From NCBI GenBank assembly GCA_039680175.1, contig JBDKTO010000043.1, forward strand, positions 24,339 through 88,338: DNA of 64,000 nt. Reading direction: 5' to 3'. The DNA is from Veillonellales bacterium (GTDB lineage: Bacteria > Bacillota > Negativicutes > JAAYSF01). This document shows positions 16,516 to 24,887 of the stretch, piece after piece (within the stretch, counting starts at the first letter, position 1; each line of letters starts with the position of its first letter). The notes beneath the pieces were generated by a model, which worked only from the letters and a program-made list of their open reading frames with translations, had not been told where the DNA came from and ran no database searches. Made by a program: the position numbers and the translations under genes.

Positions 16516-16959
16516 ATGGAGGTTTTGTATAAAAAAATTTTAGTTCCAGTAGACGGTTCTATCCATTCCCTCGAGGCATTGTCTCATGCAGTAGCGTTAG
16601 CCCGTTCCTTCGCTGCCGAAATCGGGATTCTTTACGTATCGGTTTTATCGCAGCAAGTTCCTTTATATGACCAAGTCAAGGGATCCAAAATCCCGCCAAA
16701 CGCACTTACAGATCCCGTAAACTTTGCTAAAGCAATTCTTTCAGAAGCGATAAACCAAGTTCCAGAAGACATACTTGTTCATACACACAACGAAGTTGGC
16801 GAGCCGCGCCTTCTGATTACCGATTTTGCCGTACAAAATGGTTATGATGTCATCGTCATTGGCAGCCGGGGATTAGGAACGATTTACGGATTGCTTCTGG
16901 GAAGCGTGAGCACATACGTCGTCCAGCATTCACCTTGCCCTGTTTTGATTATCAAATAA
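16516..16959 (+). CDS. Universal stress protein (UspA family), copy 1
   Basis: A 147-residue cytoplasmic protein of single-domain USP length. It starts KILVPVDGSIHS with the Asp of the nucleotide site and ends with the ATP-binding signature GSRGLGTIYGLLLGSVS (G-2x-G-9x-G-S), followed by HSPCPVLIIK. The ATP-binding type is therefore likely. The start is preceded by TAAGGAG. It sits between the RND pump and the TolC-like gene, so it may be co-expressed with the efflux system. Confidence 0.93.
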   Translation: MEVLYKKILVPVDGSIHSLEALSHAVALARSFAAEIGILYVSVLSQQVPLYDQVKGSKIPPNALTDPVNFAKAILSEAINQVPEDILVHTHNEVGEPRLLITDFAVQNGYDVIVIGSRGLGTIYGLLLGSVSTYVVQHSPCPVLIIK

Positions 16960-17134
16960 TCTTTATCTCTACTAAAGCTGCAGCAGTCTTTTCCCCATAT
17001 ATTTATTGATCAGCTGACAGCGGCGATGCAGCGTAATGACAGATACGCTGCATTGCCCTGTCACTGTGCTGTTATCTAAAGATCGCGGGCAAAAAAAATA
17101 TAAACTTAAAATAATCCAATCGAAAGGAGAAACC

Positions 17135-18430
17135 GTGAAATCACCATTTATTCTCGTTAATACCGTCGTTGTGGCGGCTACCGCTTTCGTTATATTTTGC
17201 CAAACTGCCCTGGCAGCGCCGCTGGAGCTCTCACTTGATGCGAGTATTGCTCTGACGTATAAGAATAATCCGGCATTGCAAATTGTAGAAGCACGCCAAG
17301 AACAGTCAGTTTGGGTGCTGAAAGAGGCTCAAACCAATAAAAACGTATCCCTGGATTATACCCATACGGATATGCGTTCAAATTCCCCGCCCACATGGTC
17401 AACCTCCCCGGAAGCAGTCTCTCCCTATAACTATTTCAGCAACCAAATTATCGCCAGTATTCCACTCTATACCGGTGGTAAAGTAGAAAACACGATTGAA
17501 CAAGCGAAACTCAGTCACAAGGTGTCTCAGCTTGAAAGTGCAGCCACCAAACAGCAACTCAAATTAGAAACGAGTGAGGGTTATTATAATGTGCTGCAGA
17601 AAAAGACCTTGTTAGAAATCGCCAAACAAACGGTAAATGATTTTAGCGCTCATCTTGATCGTGTCCGGCAAATGTACGATACCGGCGTGGCACCCTGGCA
17701 TGACGTACTGCAAACCAAGGTCCGGCTGGCAAATGCGGAAAATGATTTAGTAAAAGCGCAAAACGATTATGCTTTAGCCGTCTACAGCCTAAATAAAACG
17801 ATGGGCTTAGCCTTACGCAGCGAAATTACGCTGACAGAACCGCTCATCTATCAAGAATATGCTTTGGCTCTTGACGACGTTACCGCCTATGGATTGGCGC
17901 ATCGTCCGGAGATGGCTCAACAGCAGGTAAATATTAAAATAGAAGAAGCACAAATCAAAATTGCCCAAAGCGGACAGCGTCCCAAGGTTATGCTGACCGG
18001 GACCATGGCCTGGGATAATGACGACTTTGCCGGCACGGCGAACAGAGATTGGACCGCAATGTTGGTAACCCAGTTCAACGTATTTGACTCCGGCAATACC
18101 AAGGCCAAAATCAGGCAGGCACAATCAGGCGAGTTGGCCGCACGAAAACAAGCCCAGCAAACGCAGGATAACATTTCCTTAGAAATCAGCGATGCTTATT
18201 TGAGTATGAAGGAAGCAGAAAAACGAATAAGTACCAACACGGTAGCTGTTGAAGAAGCCAGTGTGAATTTTGCTATTGCGCAAAGAGCTTATAGTGCCGG
18301 TGTCGGTACCAATTTAGATGTTATGGATGCCGAACTGGCACTCAACCAGGCAAAAAACAACTATACTAACTCATTATTTGACTATAACATCAGCAAGGCC
18401 CGGCTCGACAAAGCGATGGGCAGCGAATAA
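17135..18430 (+). CDS. TolC-family outer-membrane efflux protein
   Basis: A 431-residue precursor with a signal peptide ending at ALA-AP (about residue 28), which fits an outer-membrane destination and implies a diderm envelope. Two OEP repeats are visible: helices in residues 90-230 and 290-425, each with the pattern ending GVG/GVA (MYDTGVAPWHDVLQTKVRLANAEND is split here as MYDTGVAP and DVLQTKVRLANAEND, and AYSAGVGTNLDVMDAELAL). I chose GTG at 17135 because AAAGGAGAA precedes it and the signal peptide then has normal length. It likely serves both the RND and the EmrAB-like pumps nearby. Confidence 0.92.
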   Translation: MKSPFILVNTVVVAATAFVIFCQTALAAPLELSLDASIALTYKNNPALQIVEARQEQSVWVLKEAQTNKNVSLDYTHTDMRSNSPPTWSTSPEAVSPYNYFSNQIIASIPLYTGGKVENTIEQAKLSHKVSQLESAATKQQLKLETSEGYYNVLQKKTLLEIAKQTVNDFSAHLDRVRQMYDTGVAPWHDVLQTKVRLANAENDLVKAQNDYALAVYSLNKTMGLALRSEITLTEPLIYQEYALALDDVTAYGLAHRPEMAQQQVNIKIEEAQIKIAQSGQRPKVMLTGTMAWDNDDFAGTANRDWTAMLVTQFNVFDSGNTKAKIRQAQSGELAARKQAQQTQDNISLEISDAYLSMKEAEKRISTNTVAVEEASVNFAIAQRAYSAGVGTNLDVMDAELALNQAKNNYTNSLFDYNISKARLDKAMGSE

Positions 18431-18524
18431 ACCACTAAGAAGATATACTGCCATTGCATGAATAATGTGCTAAAGAACATGTATGGATTAAGAATATTGA
18501 GACCTGAAAGGACACTTTACACTC

Positions 18525-19727
18525 ATGCTAAAATACAAGAATGTATTCCTTGTTTTAGGGATTATCTTTATTGCTTCTAATTTAAGAACTCCGCTGACAG
18601 CAGTAGGACCGCTCGTTAGTGATATACGGTCTGATCTTGGTATTTCAAACGGTATGACTGGCTTCCTTACGACACTGCCATTGCTTACCTTTGCCGTACT
18701 TTCGCTGCCCTCTTCTAAATTAGGCACCAAAATAGGCAATGAACTTGCCATCTTTCTTAGCCTTATTGTATTAACTGCCGGCATACTACTGCGCTCTGCA
18801 GGTGGAAGTGCTGCCTTGTTCGCCGGAACATTTCTGATTGGTACGGGAATTGTGGTCGGTAATGTTCTAATCCCCAGTATTATAAAACAAAAATTTCCCG
18901 CAAAAGTGGGATTAATAACCAGTATTTTTTCAATTGCCATGTCTCTCTCGGCGGGAATTTCATCTGGCATGAGCGTGCCGCTTGCCAATGATCTCCACTT
19001 AGGGTGGCGTCAGTCCCTGCTGGTGTGGATCTTGCTTACTGTAGCAGCCATCATCTTTTGGCTGCCTCAACTTTATCATCGCGAAAGAGCAGTGAAAGTC
19101 GCAAAACCTGCTTCCGCCATCAGTTCTGTTTGGCATTCTTCTCTGGCCTGGCAAGTGACCTTTTTTATGGGGCTCCAGTCACTTCTTTTTTATTGCTTCA
19201 TTGCCTGGCTTCCTGCAATTCTCCAAAGCCATGGCCTAAGTATGGCAACTGCCGGCTGGCTATTGTCTTTTTCCCAGATCATTGCCATTCCTGCCTCGTT
19301 TATCGTACCAATATTAGCCGATCGCCTCAACGACCAACGTGGTATTACGGCAATTTCCTGCCTGATCTATTCTATGGGACTGCTTGGACTGCTGCTGAGT
19401 AAAAATATGATACTGCTCACTACATCAGTTGCCTTGATTGGGGTTAGCGGAGGTGCCTGCTTCAGCTTGGCATTTACTTTTATTGGACTACGCAGCAGCA
19501 ATGGCGCCCAAGCTGCAGAGTTATCGGGAGCGGCTCAGTCTGTGGGCTATTTGTTAGCAGCCACAGGTCCGATTCTGATTGGTTATCTATTTGATTACAC
19601 GCAAACCTGGGCTTCTTCTATTGTCGTATGGCTAATTATCACATTACTTCTTCTATATGCCGGTCTTGGTGCCGGACGAAACCGATACATTTTCCCAATG
19701 GACGAGCCCAAGCAAAGCCCTAATTAA
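18525..19727 (+). CDS. MFS transporter, CynX/NimT-like
   Basis: A 400-residue protein with 12 hydrophobic segments. The start FIASNLRTPLTAVGPL is the characteristic first helix of the CynX/NimT (YycB, YeaN) branch of MFS, with RTPLTAVGP conserved there. Known members transport cyanate or 2-nitroimidazole. No cynS-like gene is nearby, so an efflux role with the surrounding pumps is possible. The putative Shine-Dalgarno (GAAAGGA) lies about 14 bases upstream, slightly far. Confidence 0.85.
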   Translation: MLKYKNVFLVLGIIFIASNLRTPLTAVGPLVSDIRSDLGISNGMTGFLTTLPLLTFAVLSLPSSKLGTKIGNELAIFLSLIVLTAGILLRSAGGSAALFAGTFLIGTGIVVGNVLIPSIIKQKFPAKVGLITSIFSIAMSLSAGISSGMSVPLANDLHLGWRQSLLVWILLTVAAIIFWLPQLYHRERAVKVAKPASAISSVWHSSLAWQVTFFMGLQSLLFYCFIAWLPAILQSHGLSMATAGWLLSFSQIIAIPASFIVPILADRLNDQRGITAISCLIYSMGLLGLLLSKNMILLTTSVALIGVSGGACFSLAFTFIGLRSSNGAQAAELSGAAQSVGYLLAATGPILIGYLFDYTQTWASSIVVWLIITLLLLYAGLGAGRNRYIFPMDEPKQSPN

Positions 19728-19928
19728 GACAAGCAGAGGTTAGATGCGCGATTACCTGCCAATGGCAAGCGGTCATCAACGAATGACTGCCCTTGGAAAA
19801 ATTGTTAATCTACGATAACCTGGATAACCGTAACCCGTTAACCTATGACCATGTATACGGCAGCTGTTAACAGATATGGTTCATCCTGCGGGACGCTAAG
19901 TATATTTATGGAAAAGAGGTAGTGGAGA

Positions 19929-20363
19929 ATGATTAACCTGAAAAAAATTGTTGTTGCCTACGACAGCTCCGAACACAGCAGAAAAGCACTGGACTGGGCC
20001 ATTCACATGGCGCAGCTCGCTCATGCGACAATCGACGTGGTCATGGTCCTGGTTCCTTCCTCCATCAGTACGCGGTCCGCCGGCGCCTATGCGTCTCCGG
20101 AAGTAAGAGAATCAGCGGAACAGGAAATTAAGCTGATTCTTTCAGAAGCCCAGGCTATTTGTGAGGCAAACGGCGTTGAGGCCAAAACTCATTCGCTCTT
20201 TGGCAATGCCGTTAAAGAAATTCTGCTTCATGCCGATTCCTGCCGGGCTGACATGATTATCTGCGGTACCAGGGGGCTGGGAAGTTTTGCCAGCTTATTG
20301 CTGGGCAGTGTGGCGCGAACTCTGGTAACGTACGCCAAAATCCCCGTAATGGTAATTAAATAG
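19929..20363 (+). CDS. Universal stress protein (UspA family), copy 2
   Basis: A 144-residue single-domain USP. It begins KIVVAYDSSEHS and carries GTRGLGSFASLLLGSVA, the nucleotide-binding G-2x-G-9x-G-S motif, before YAKIPVMVIK. It is similar to, but not a close copy of, the protein at 16516. AAAGAGGTAGTGGAG precedes the start. A weak relative of the local operator (GATAACCTGGATAAC, 19814-19828) lies 100 bases upstream. Confidence 0.93.
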   Translation: MINLKKIVVAYDSSEHSRKALDWAIHMAQLAHATIDVVMVLVPSSISTRSAGAYASPEVRESAEQEIKLILSEAQAICEANGVEAKTHSLFGNAVKEILLHADSCRADMIICGTRGLGSFASLLLGSVARTLVTYAKIPVMVIK

Positions 20364-20381
20364 CGAAACCGAAATAAAAAA

Positions 20382-20403
20382 GAAGAGTTTTTCAGAACTC
20401 TTC
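20382..20403 (+). terminator. Hairpin after the second usp gene
   Basis: GAAGAGTT and AACTCTTC pair around a six-base loop, 18 bases after the stop. The T-run behind it is poor (CGGCTTT). A second hairpin, AGCAGCACGC/GCGTGCTGCT (20425-20451), follows and may strengthen termination. Confidence 0.6.
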
Positions 20404-20451
20404 CGGCTTTCCCCGGCAAAACACAGCAGCACGCCCCATCAGCGTGCTGCT

Positions 20452-20971
20452 GTCCTTCCTTCGAAAGATTGAATTAATAACCGTCAGTTCACCCTACGGG
20501 CGGTGACACTCACAGACCGGTTATCTGTCATCCGGTACCACACCAGCCAATTGCCCGGCTTTACACGCCTGCGCCTCATTGCGAAAACACCGGTTCTTGG
20601 CCGGAAGTCCAGGCGCAGGCTCTTCCCGGATGAAGTTTTCTTCCTCCGACTCCACCGCCTCAATCCGTTCCATAGCCGCCGGCGGCGGACCGTACACTGT
20701 TTTTAAGATCATTTTATTGGATTAATTGTGTGATTCGAATTGCAAGTAAACTAAAGCCGCGGCAGAATTTTTTCCCTGACCGTAGTCATATTACCACACC
20801 CTTTCGAAAAGGGTGTGTTTAACCGTCCCTAGACAACCTGTTACGCTTATTATAACATAATCTTCCAGAGTGAAAAGGAATACGAAGCGTCCGGCGCATT
20901 GGCACCATGGAGATGAAATAAACCGGAACCATGCCACATATTATCTACGTACCCCATATATAATAATCGAG
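20452..20971. other. 520-bp intergenic region with hairpins and one doubtful small ORF
   Basis: No recognised gene. On the minus strand TATAAT (20849-20854) could start a transcript that meets a strong hairpin (CACACCCTTT/AAAGGGTGTG, 20795-20817). It then reaches a 63-codon frame at 20712-20521 (MILKTVYGPPPAAMERIEAV...) that lacks a ribosome site. The frame is not convincing as a gene. A short leader RNA or structured noncoding RNA is an equally good reading. Confidence 0.35.
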
Positions 20972-21005
20972 TAAAGAGGCAGCCTGCAAATCGGCTGCCT
21001 CTTTA
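20972..21005 (-). terminator. Terminator after the lactate racemase homologue
   Basis: AAAGAGGCAGCC and GGCTGCCTCTTT form a 12-bp stem around eight bases, 21 bases past the minus-strand stop. The symmetry suggests it can work in both directions. Confidence 0.85.
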
Positions 21006-21025
21006 CCTGGATCAGGTTAGACCGC

Positions 21026-22318
21026 TTATTTTATCAGCGGTGCGGTATTGGCCGCATGCGGCATTATGGTAATCGTGTAATCATTGCGTCCCAGTTTTTG
21101 CTCTGCAAGAGTTATCGCTTCCTCAATCGTTGTGACCGCGGCCATACCGACCTTTTCCACAAAGGCTTTATTCTCCGGCAGAGTAACGACAATAAAAGGA
21201 CTGGTTTGCGCCATAATCCCAAATTTAAGCGCAATAAAGCCGGGTACAGTAAAAGCCTTCCGCAACGCTACCTCCCGGTCATACAAGGATTCATATTGGA
21301 ACCAATCGCTGAAATCCGGTGGTTCCGCGATATCTCTGCACTCCAGCACTAAAATGACAACCCCGCCTTTTTTCACTGCCATGAAAGCATTGTCAACGGT
21401 TTTGGAACCTTGATACAGATTGATGTCCTTCGGAAATCCGCCGGCGGAAGCAATAACCAAGTCCGCTTTACCGCTAATCGAAACGCCAAAAATTTCTTCT
21501 ACCGTCTTGCAGCCTTCTTCCCAAGCTTTATACCAGTGACCGGCAACAAAACGGGCAAAATTGCCATCCGCTGTGAAAACTGCATTTAATATAAATGCCG
21601 GATTCACCATTTTTGCCATTTCACTCATATCTTCATGCATTCTATTATCAATCACCTTACCCGACACGCAGGCATCACTGATTCCCTTGCCGACTTCATT
21701 ATTCAGACAAAGAGCGTGATTGGCCTGAATGCTGTCATAGCTTGAAATGCCCGGCATAACAGATTTACGTCCGCCGCCAAACCCGGCCATCAGATGATAC
21801 ACAATTCCTCCGGTTAAAATCACTTTATCGGCATTGGCAACATGTTTATTGATGCTGACAGGGTTCCCCCGGGTAGTCGTGCCGAGATCAACAAAATCTT
21901 CCTTATTTAGAGCATGACTTTGTTCGATCGTAACCCGGTCCACGACCTCCTGTCCATAGGTTGACACATTTTCTTCATCGGTATGGCCGCGATGTGCCCC
22001 CAGCGCAGCAACCAAAGTAATATCGGAATCAGGAATCCCTGCTGCATTCAATTCGTCCAGTAACGTTGGCAAAAACATATCGTAGCGAATCCACTTACGT
22101 GTAACATCACTGGCGACGATCGCAACCTTATCCCCGTTCCTTACGATCTCGCGTAGCGGCGGCGTACCGATGGGATTATTAATCGCCGCTTTTACAGCTG
22201 CCTTCACATCGGTAATGGCCTTTACACTTTTTCCTTCCACCACGTTGATGATACGTTCTTCCGGCAGGGAAACCTTCACTTTTTTATCGCCGAAACCTAA
22301 CATAAATTTTTTTAGCAT
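21026..22318 (-). CDS. larA: Nickel-dependent lactate racemase homologue (LarA, DUF2088)
   Basis: A 430-residue cytoplasmic protein. His175, Lys185 and His201 lie in YHLMAGFGGGRK and NHALCL with the same spacing as His174, Lys184 and His200 of Lactobacillus plantarum LarA, where the Lys carries the nickel pincer cofactor. The N-terminal domain has VASDVTRKW and GAHRGHTDEE. The catalytic set is thus intact. LarA interconverts L- and D-lactate, and related enzymes racemise other 2-hydroxyacids, so substrate is uncertain. The cofactor genes larB, larC and larE are not in this window. The start follows AAGGGGAT. The gene stands alone between its promoter (22408-22437) and its terminator. Confidence 0.88.
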   Translation of the reverse strand: MLKKFMLGFGDKKVKVSLPEERIINVVEGKSVKAITDVKAAVKAAINNPIGTPPLREIVRNGDKVAIVASDVTRKWIRYDMFLPTLLDELNAAGIPDSDITLVAALGAHRGHTDEENVSTYGQEVVDRVTIEQSHALNKEDFVDLGTTTRGNPVSINKHVANADKVILTGGIVYHLMAGFGGGRKSVMPGISSYDSIQANHALCLNNEVGKGISDACVSGKVIDNRMHEDMSEMAKMVNPAFILNAVFTADGNFARFVAGHWYKAWEEGCKTVEEIFGVSISGKADLVIASAGGFPKDINLYQGSKTVDNAFMAVKKGGVVILVLECRDIAEPPDFSDWFQYESLYDREVALRKAFTVPGFIALKFGIMAQTSPFIVVTLPENKAFVEKVGMAAVTTIEEAITLAEQKLGRNDYTITIMPHAANTAPLIK

Positions 22319-22407
22319 AGTGCATCCCCTTTTATAGCATTTCGGATGAAACAGGTGTGTCTAATCTTTGCATTAACGGAATGTCAGGCCTACCTGCCAC
22401 CCATGTT

Positions 22408-22437
22408 ATTATAAAATATTTAACTATTCCTTCTCAA
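22408..22437 (-). promoter_or_regulatory. Promoter of the larA homologue
   Basis: On the minus strand TTGAGA (22432-22437), an 18-base spacer and TATAAT (22408-22413) lie about 90 bases before the start codon. A G/C-rich imperfect inverted repeat (CAGGCCTACCTG, near 22385-22396) follows the -10 and could be an operator. Confidence 0.6.
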
Positions 22438-22541
22438 ACCGCCAATTTCCTGCCTAATTTATCAAATAGTAGTTTTCATCCATTTTTTACTGCGACTGCA
22501 GCCCTTTCTTCTGGACAGACTAAATTTGAGGAGGTGATTTT

Positions 22542-22694
22542 ATGTTTCTTAAATCGAAGCATAAATCAATGTTCGGTAGGCATATGGAAATGCCCATGGA
22601 TATGGATGTCCTTTCGGTGGTAAAGGTTGTCGCCGCAAGCGCGATTATTTACCACACAGCCAAATTCATGCTCAATGAGATGACCCACGACTAA
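22542..22694 (+). CDS. Small Met/His-rich single-TM protein (50 aa)
   Basis: A 50-residue ORF with an almost ideal ribosome site (GAGGAGGTGATTTT) before ATG. The first 22 residues are polar with six Met and three His (GRHMEMPMDMD). A hydrophobic helix follows (about residues 23-42, VLSVVKVVAASAIIYH) and a short polar end. The family is not recognised. It is followed by a long hairpin, so it looks like a monocistronic gene. It is divergent from the larA homologue. Confidence 0.65.
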   Translation: MFLKSKHKSMFGRHMEMPMDMDVLSVVKVVAASAIIYHTAKFMLNEMTHD

Positions 22695-22716
22695 TTCCTC
22701 CTTATCAGTATCCTGA

Positions 22717-22762
22717 ATGACGAATGCTCCGGGGTTATACAAACACCGGGGCATTCGTCATT
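22717..22762 (+). terminator. Long stem-loop after the small Met-rich gene
   Basis: TGACGAATGCTCCGG and CCGGGGCATTCGTCA pair over about 15 bp around a loop of roughly 12 bases. There is no strong T-run, so it is a terminator candidate or an mRNA 3' stabiliser. Confidence 0.6.
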
Positions 22763-22877
22763 TGTGAAACAATAAAGCTTTCTCTGCACTTCTCCGGAAT
22801 GCAGGTTTTAAAATGAATTACGAGAATATAACCAATATAATTAAATGAGACAATAGTACGCATGGGGAGGGTTAAAA

Positions 22878-23048
22878 TTGCAAGGCATATTCGATATCAC
22901 TGCAATTCTGGGAGGAATTTTACTATCCCTGACGCTGATTGCAGTGGGGATCTATATGATTCACCATCGTTCGGAAACCTATCGCGGCGCCATATACCTG
23001 CTGATCGGATTGGCTCTGGCCGCAATACTCTGTCGCGGCGTTTTATGA
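22878..23048 (+). CDS. Small two-helix membrane protein (56 aa) with TTG start
   Basis: A 56-residue ORF beginning with TTG behind GGGGAGGG. Two hydrophobic helices (about residues 8-27, ILGGILLSLTLIAVGIYM, and 36-53, IYLLIGLALAAILC) are separated by a polar turn HHRSETYRG. This is the frame with sensible protein character; other overlapping frames are Arg/Ser-rich shadows. It is followed by a very strong terminator and precedes the germination operon. No family was recognised; it could be a small sporulation membrane protein. Confidence 0.6.
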   Translation: MQGIFDITAILGGILLSLTLIAVGIYMIHHRSETYRGAIYLLIGLALAAILCRGVL

Positions 23049-23088
23049 CTCAAAACAAAACTGCTGCAAAATTTCACAAAGTGAAAGC

Positions 23089-23143
23089 AAATCTTCCCCG
23101 GACGACGGAATGATTCAAGCCGTCGTCCGGGGAAGATTTTTTT
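23089..23143 (+). terminator. Strong intrinsic terminator before the germination operon
   Basis: AAATCTTCCCCGGACGACGG pairs perfectly with its complement around 11 bases, and the stem ends in a run of seven T. It separates the small membrane protein from the ger operon. Confidence 0.92.
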
Positions 23144-23255
23144 AAAAAATAAAATACTGAAAAAATATCATACGTCCCGGCGGCTTCCGGGGGTAAAAGC
23201 CCTGCTACAGGGTAATACTAAAGTATCGCAGATTGTTTATGAGAGGTGTACGCTG

Positions 23256-24887
23256 ATGAAACAGCATAAATGTCTACATATAAATAAGTTATCGGCTATT
23301 ATCGCGGAAGCCTCGCATGCCTCGGTCAAAAAAAAGCTATATGCCCTTAGACAACTAATTAGCGAAAGTAACAAGGTCGCAGATAAAATATCGCAGATTA
23401 TAACAAAACTCAAACCGCCTTCCGTCTTTACAACTGTAGCAGGCAACAAATTCTTTTTGGAGAATGCCTTTAAAAAAAGCAGCGACGTCATGTTTTTTGA
23501 ATTTGCTGCCTTTTCCGGCGTAAAAATCTTGGTGGTATATATTGACGGGTTAGTAAGCAAAGAAATCTTAGGCCGCGACATTATAAATTCCTTTATTATA
23601 AATTCAAAAGAACTGCAAGCAAGTACGCTGCTTAATCCAACCATTTTAAAAAACTTAATTGCGGCAGCAAACGTGACGGAAACCAAAACCATGTCCGGGG
23701 TTATTGATTATCTATTAAACGGCAATACGGTTATGTTTGCCGACGGAGTAGATACGGCCCTGCTCATCGATTCCAAAGGCTGGGAAAAAAGAGCGGTCGC
23801 CGAACCTGATACCGAGTCAGTTATTCGCGGCCCTCGCGAAGGTTTTATTGAAAATATCCGCACAAATACCAGTTTATTGCGGCGGAAAATAAAAAACCCC
23901 AACTTGGTATTTGAAAACATCAACCTTGGCAAGCAGACAAAAACCGATGTTGCCATCGCCTATATTGATGGCATTGTAAATCAGGCGGTACTGGGTGAAG
24001 TAAGAAGACGGTTAAATAAGATTGATACAGATTCCGTCCTGGAAACAGGTTACATTGAGCAGTTTATCGAAGACAGCCCGTTTTCGCCGCTGGCGACTGT
24101 CGCCAATACCCAAAAGCCCGATATTCTTGCAGCCAAAATTCTCGAAGGCCGAGTAGGCATATTTTGTGATGGAACTCCCCATGCACTTACTGTCCCCCAC
24201 TTGTTTATTGAGGTGCTGCAAACAAGTGAGGATTACTATAATCGGCCGTTCGTCGCATTTTTTTGGAGAATACTGCGAGTTTCTGCGCTCCTCATTAGTA
24301 TTTTAGTACCCGGTTTATATGTCGCCCTGCAGACTTTTCATCAGGAAATGATTCCGACAATCCTTCTACTACGTATGGCCGGATCCAGCTCGGATATACC
24401 TTTTCCGGCCGGTGCGGAAATATTTATAATGACAGTCTTTTATGAGCTGCTCCGCGAATCGGGTATCCGTCTCCCCAGGGCAGTCGGCTCGGCAATCAGC
24501 ATCGTCGGCGCGCTGATAGTTGGCGAAAGTGCGGTAAATGCCGGTCTTGTAAGCGCTCCCGTGGTTATCGTGATCGCCATCGCAGGAGTCACCGGTTTTA
24601 TTGTCCCGGCTTTATCGGAAGCGATCATGATATATCGGTTCTTTTTCTTATTTGCAGGTGCCGTGATGGGTCTATACGGCATCGTTTGCGGCTTGTTCGT
24701 CGTTGTGATGCACGCAGTTTCTCTTCGTTCCTTTGGCGTACCCTACATGTCTCCCCTGGCACCTTCCGATCAAGGTGCCCTCCATGATTTCATTCTTCGT
24801 TTTCCCCTATGGGCAATGAAAAAAAGGCCGGCCGCTATTGCAAAAGACAACCAGCAAAGGCAGGGAGAACACGAATGGCGATATTGA
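23256..24887 (+). CDS. gerKA: Spore germination receptor A subunit (GerA/GerKA family)
   Basis: A 543-residue protein with the usual GerA layout. The hydrophilic N-terminal half (about residues 1-325) contains VAYIDGIVNQAVLGEVRRRL and ILEGRVGIFCDGTPHALTVPHLF (as ILEGRVGIF and DGTPHALTVPHLF). The membrane half has about five helices (330-500), including the conserved PGLYVALQTFHQEMIPT and PRAVGSAISIVGALIVGESA (as PRAVGSAI and VGALIVGESA). It starts at ATG behind GAGAGGTG. With the C and B subunits it forms a germinant receptor in the inner spore membrane. Its end overlaps gerKC by 13 bases. The germinant is unknown. Confidence 0.95.
   Translation: MKQHKCLHINKLSAIIAEASHASVKKKLYALRQLISESNKVADKISQIITKLKPPSVFTTVAGNKFFLENAFKKSSDVMFFEFAAFSGVKILVVYIDGLVSKEILGRDIINSFIINSKELQASTLLNPTILKNLIAAANVTETKTMSGVIDYLLNGNTVMFADGVDTALLIDSKGWEKRAVAEPDTESVIRGPREGFIENIRTNTSLLRRKIKNPNLVFENINLGKQTKTDVAIAYIDGIVNQAVLGEVRRRLNKIDTDSVLETGYIEQFIEDSPFSPLATVANTQKPDILAAKILEGRVGIFCDGTPHALTVPHLFIEVLQTSEDYYNRPFVAFFWRILRVSALLISILVPGLYVALQTFHQEMIPTILLLRMAGSSSDIPFPAGAEIFIMTVFYELLRESGIRLPRAVGSAISIVGALIVGESAVNAGLVSAPVVIVIAIAGVTGFIVPALSEAIMIYRFFFLFAGAVMGLYGIVCGLFVVVMHAVSLRSFGVPYMSPLAPSDQGALHDFILRFPLWAMKKRPAAIAKDNQQRQGEHEWRY

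Noticed and set aside
19814..19828. GATAACCTGGATAAC as a further copy of the MarR-type operator
   Set aside because: It departs from the consensus at both outer arms and lies away from an identifiable promoter; kept only as a weak relative.
20521..20712. 63-codon minus-strand frame as a real gene
   Set aside because: It lacks a ribosome site at either possible ATG and has no recognisable family; mentioned only within the intergenic description.
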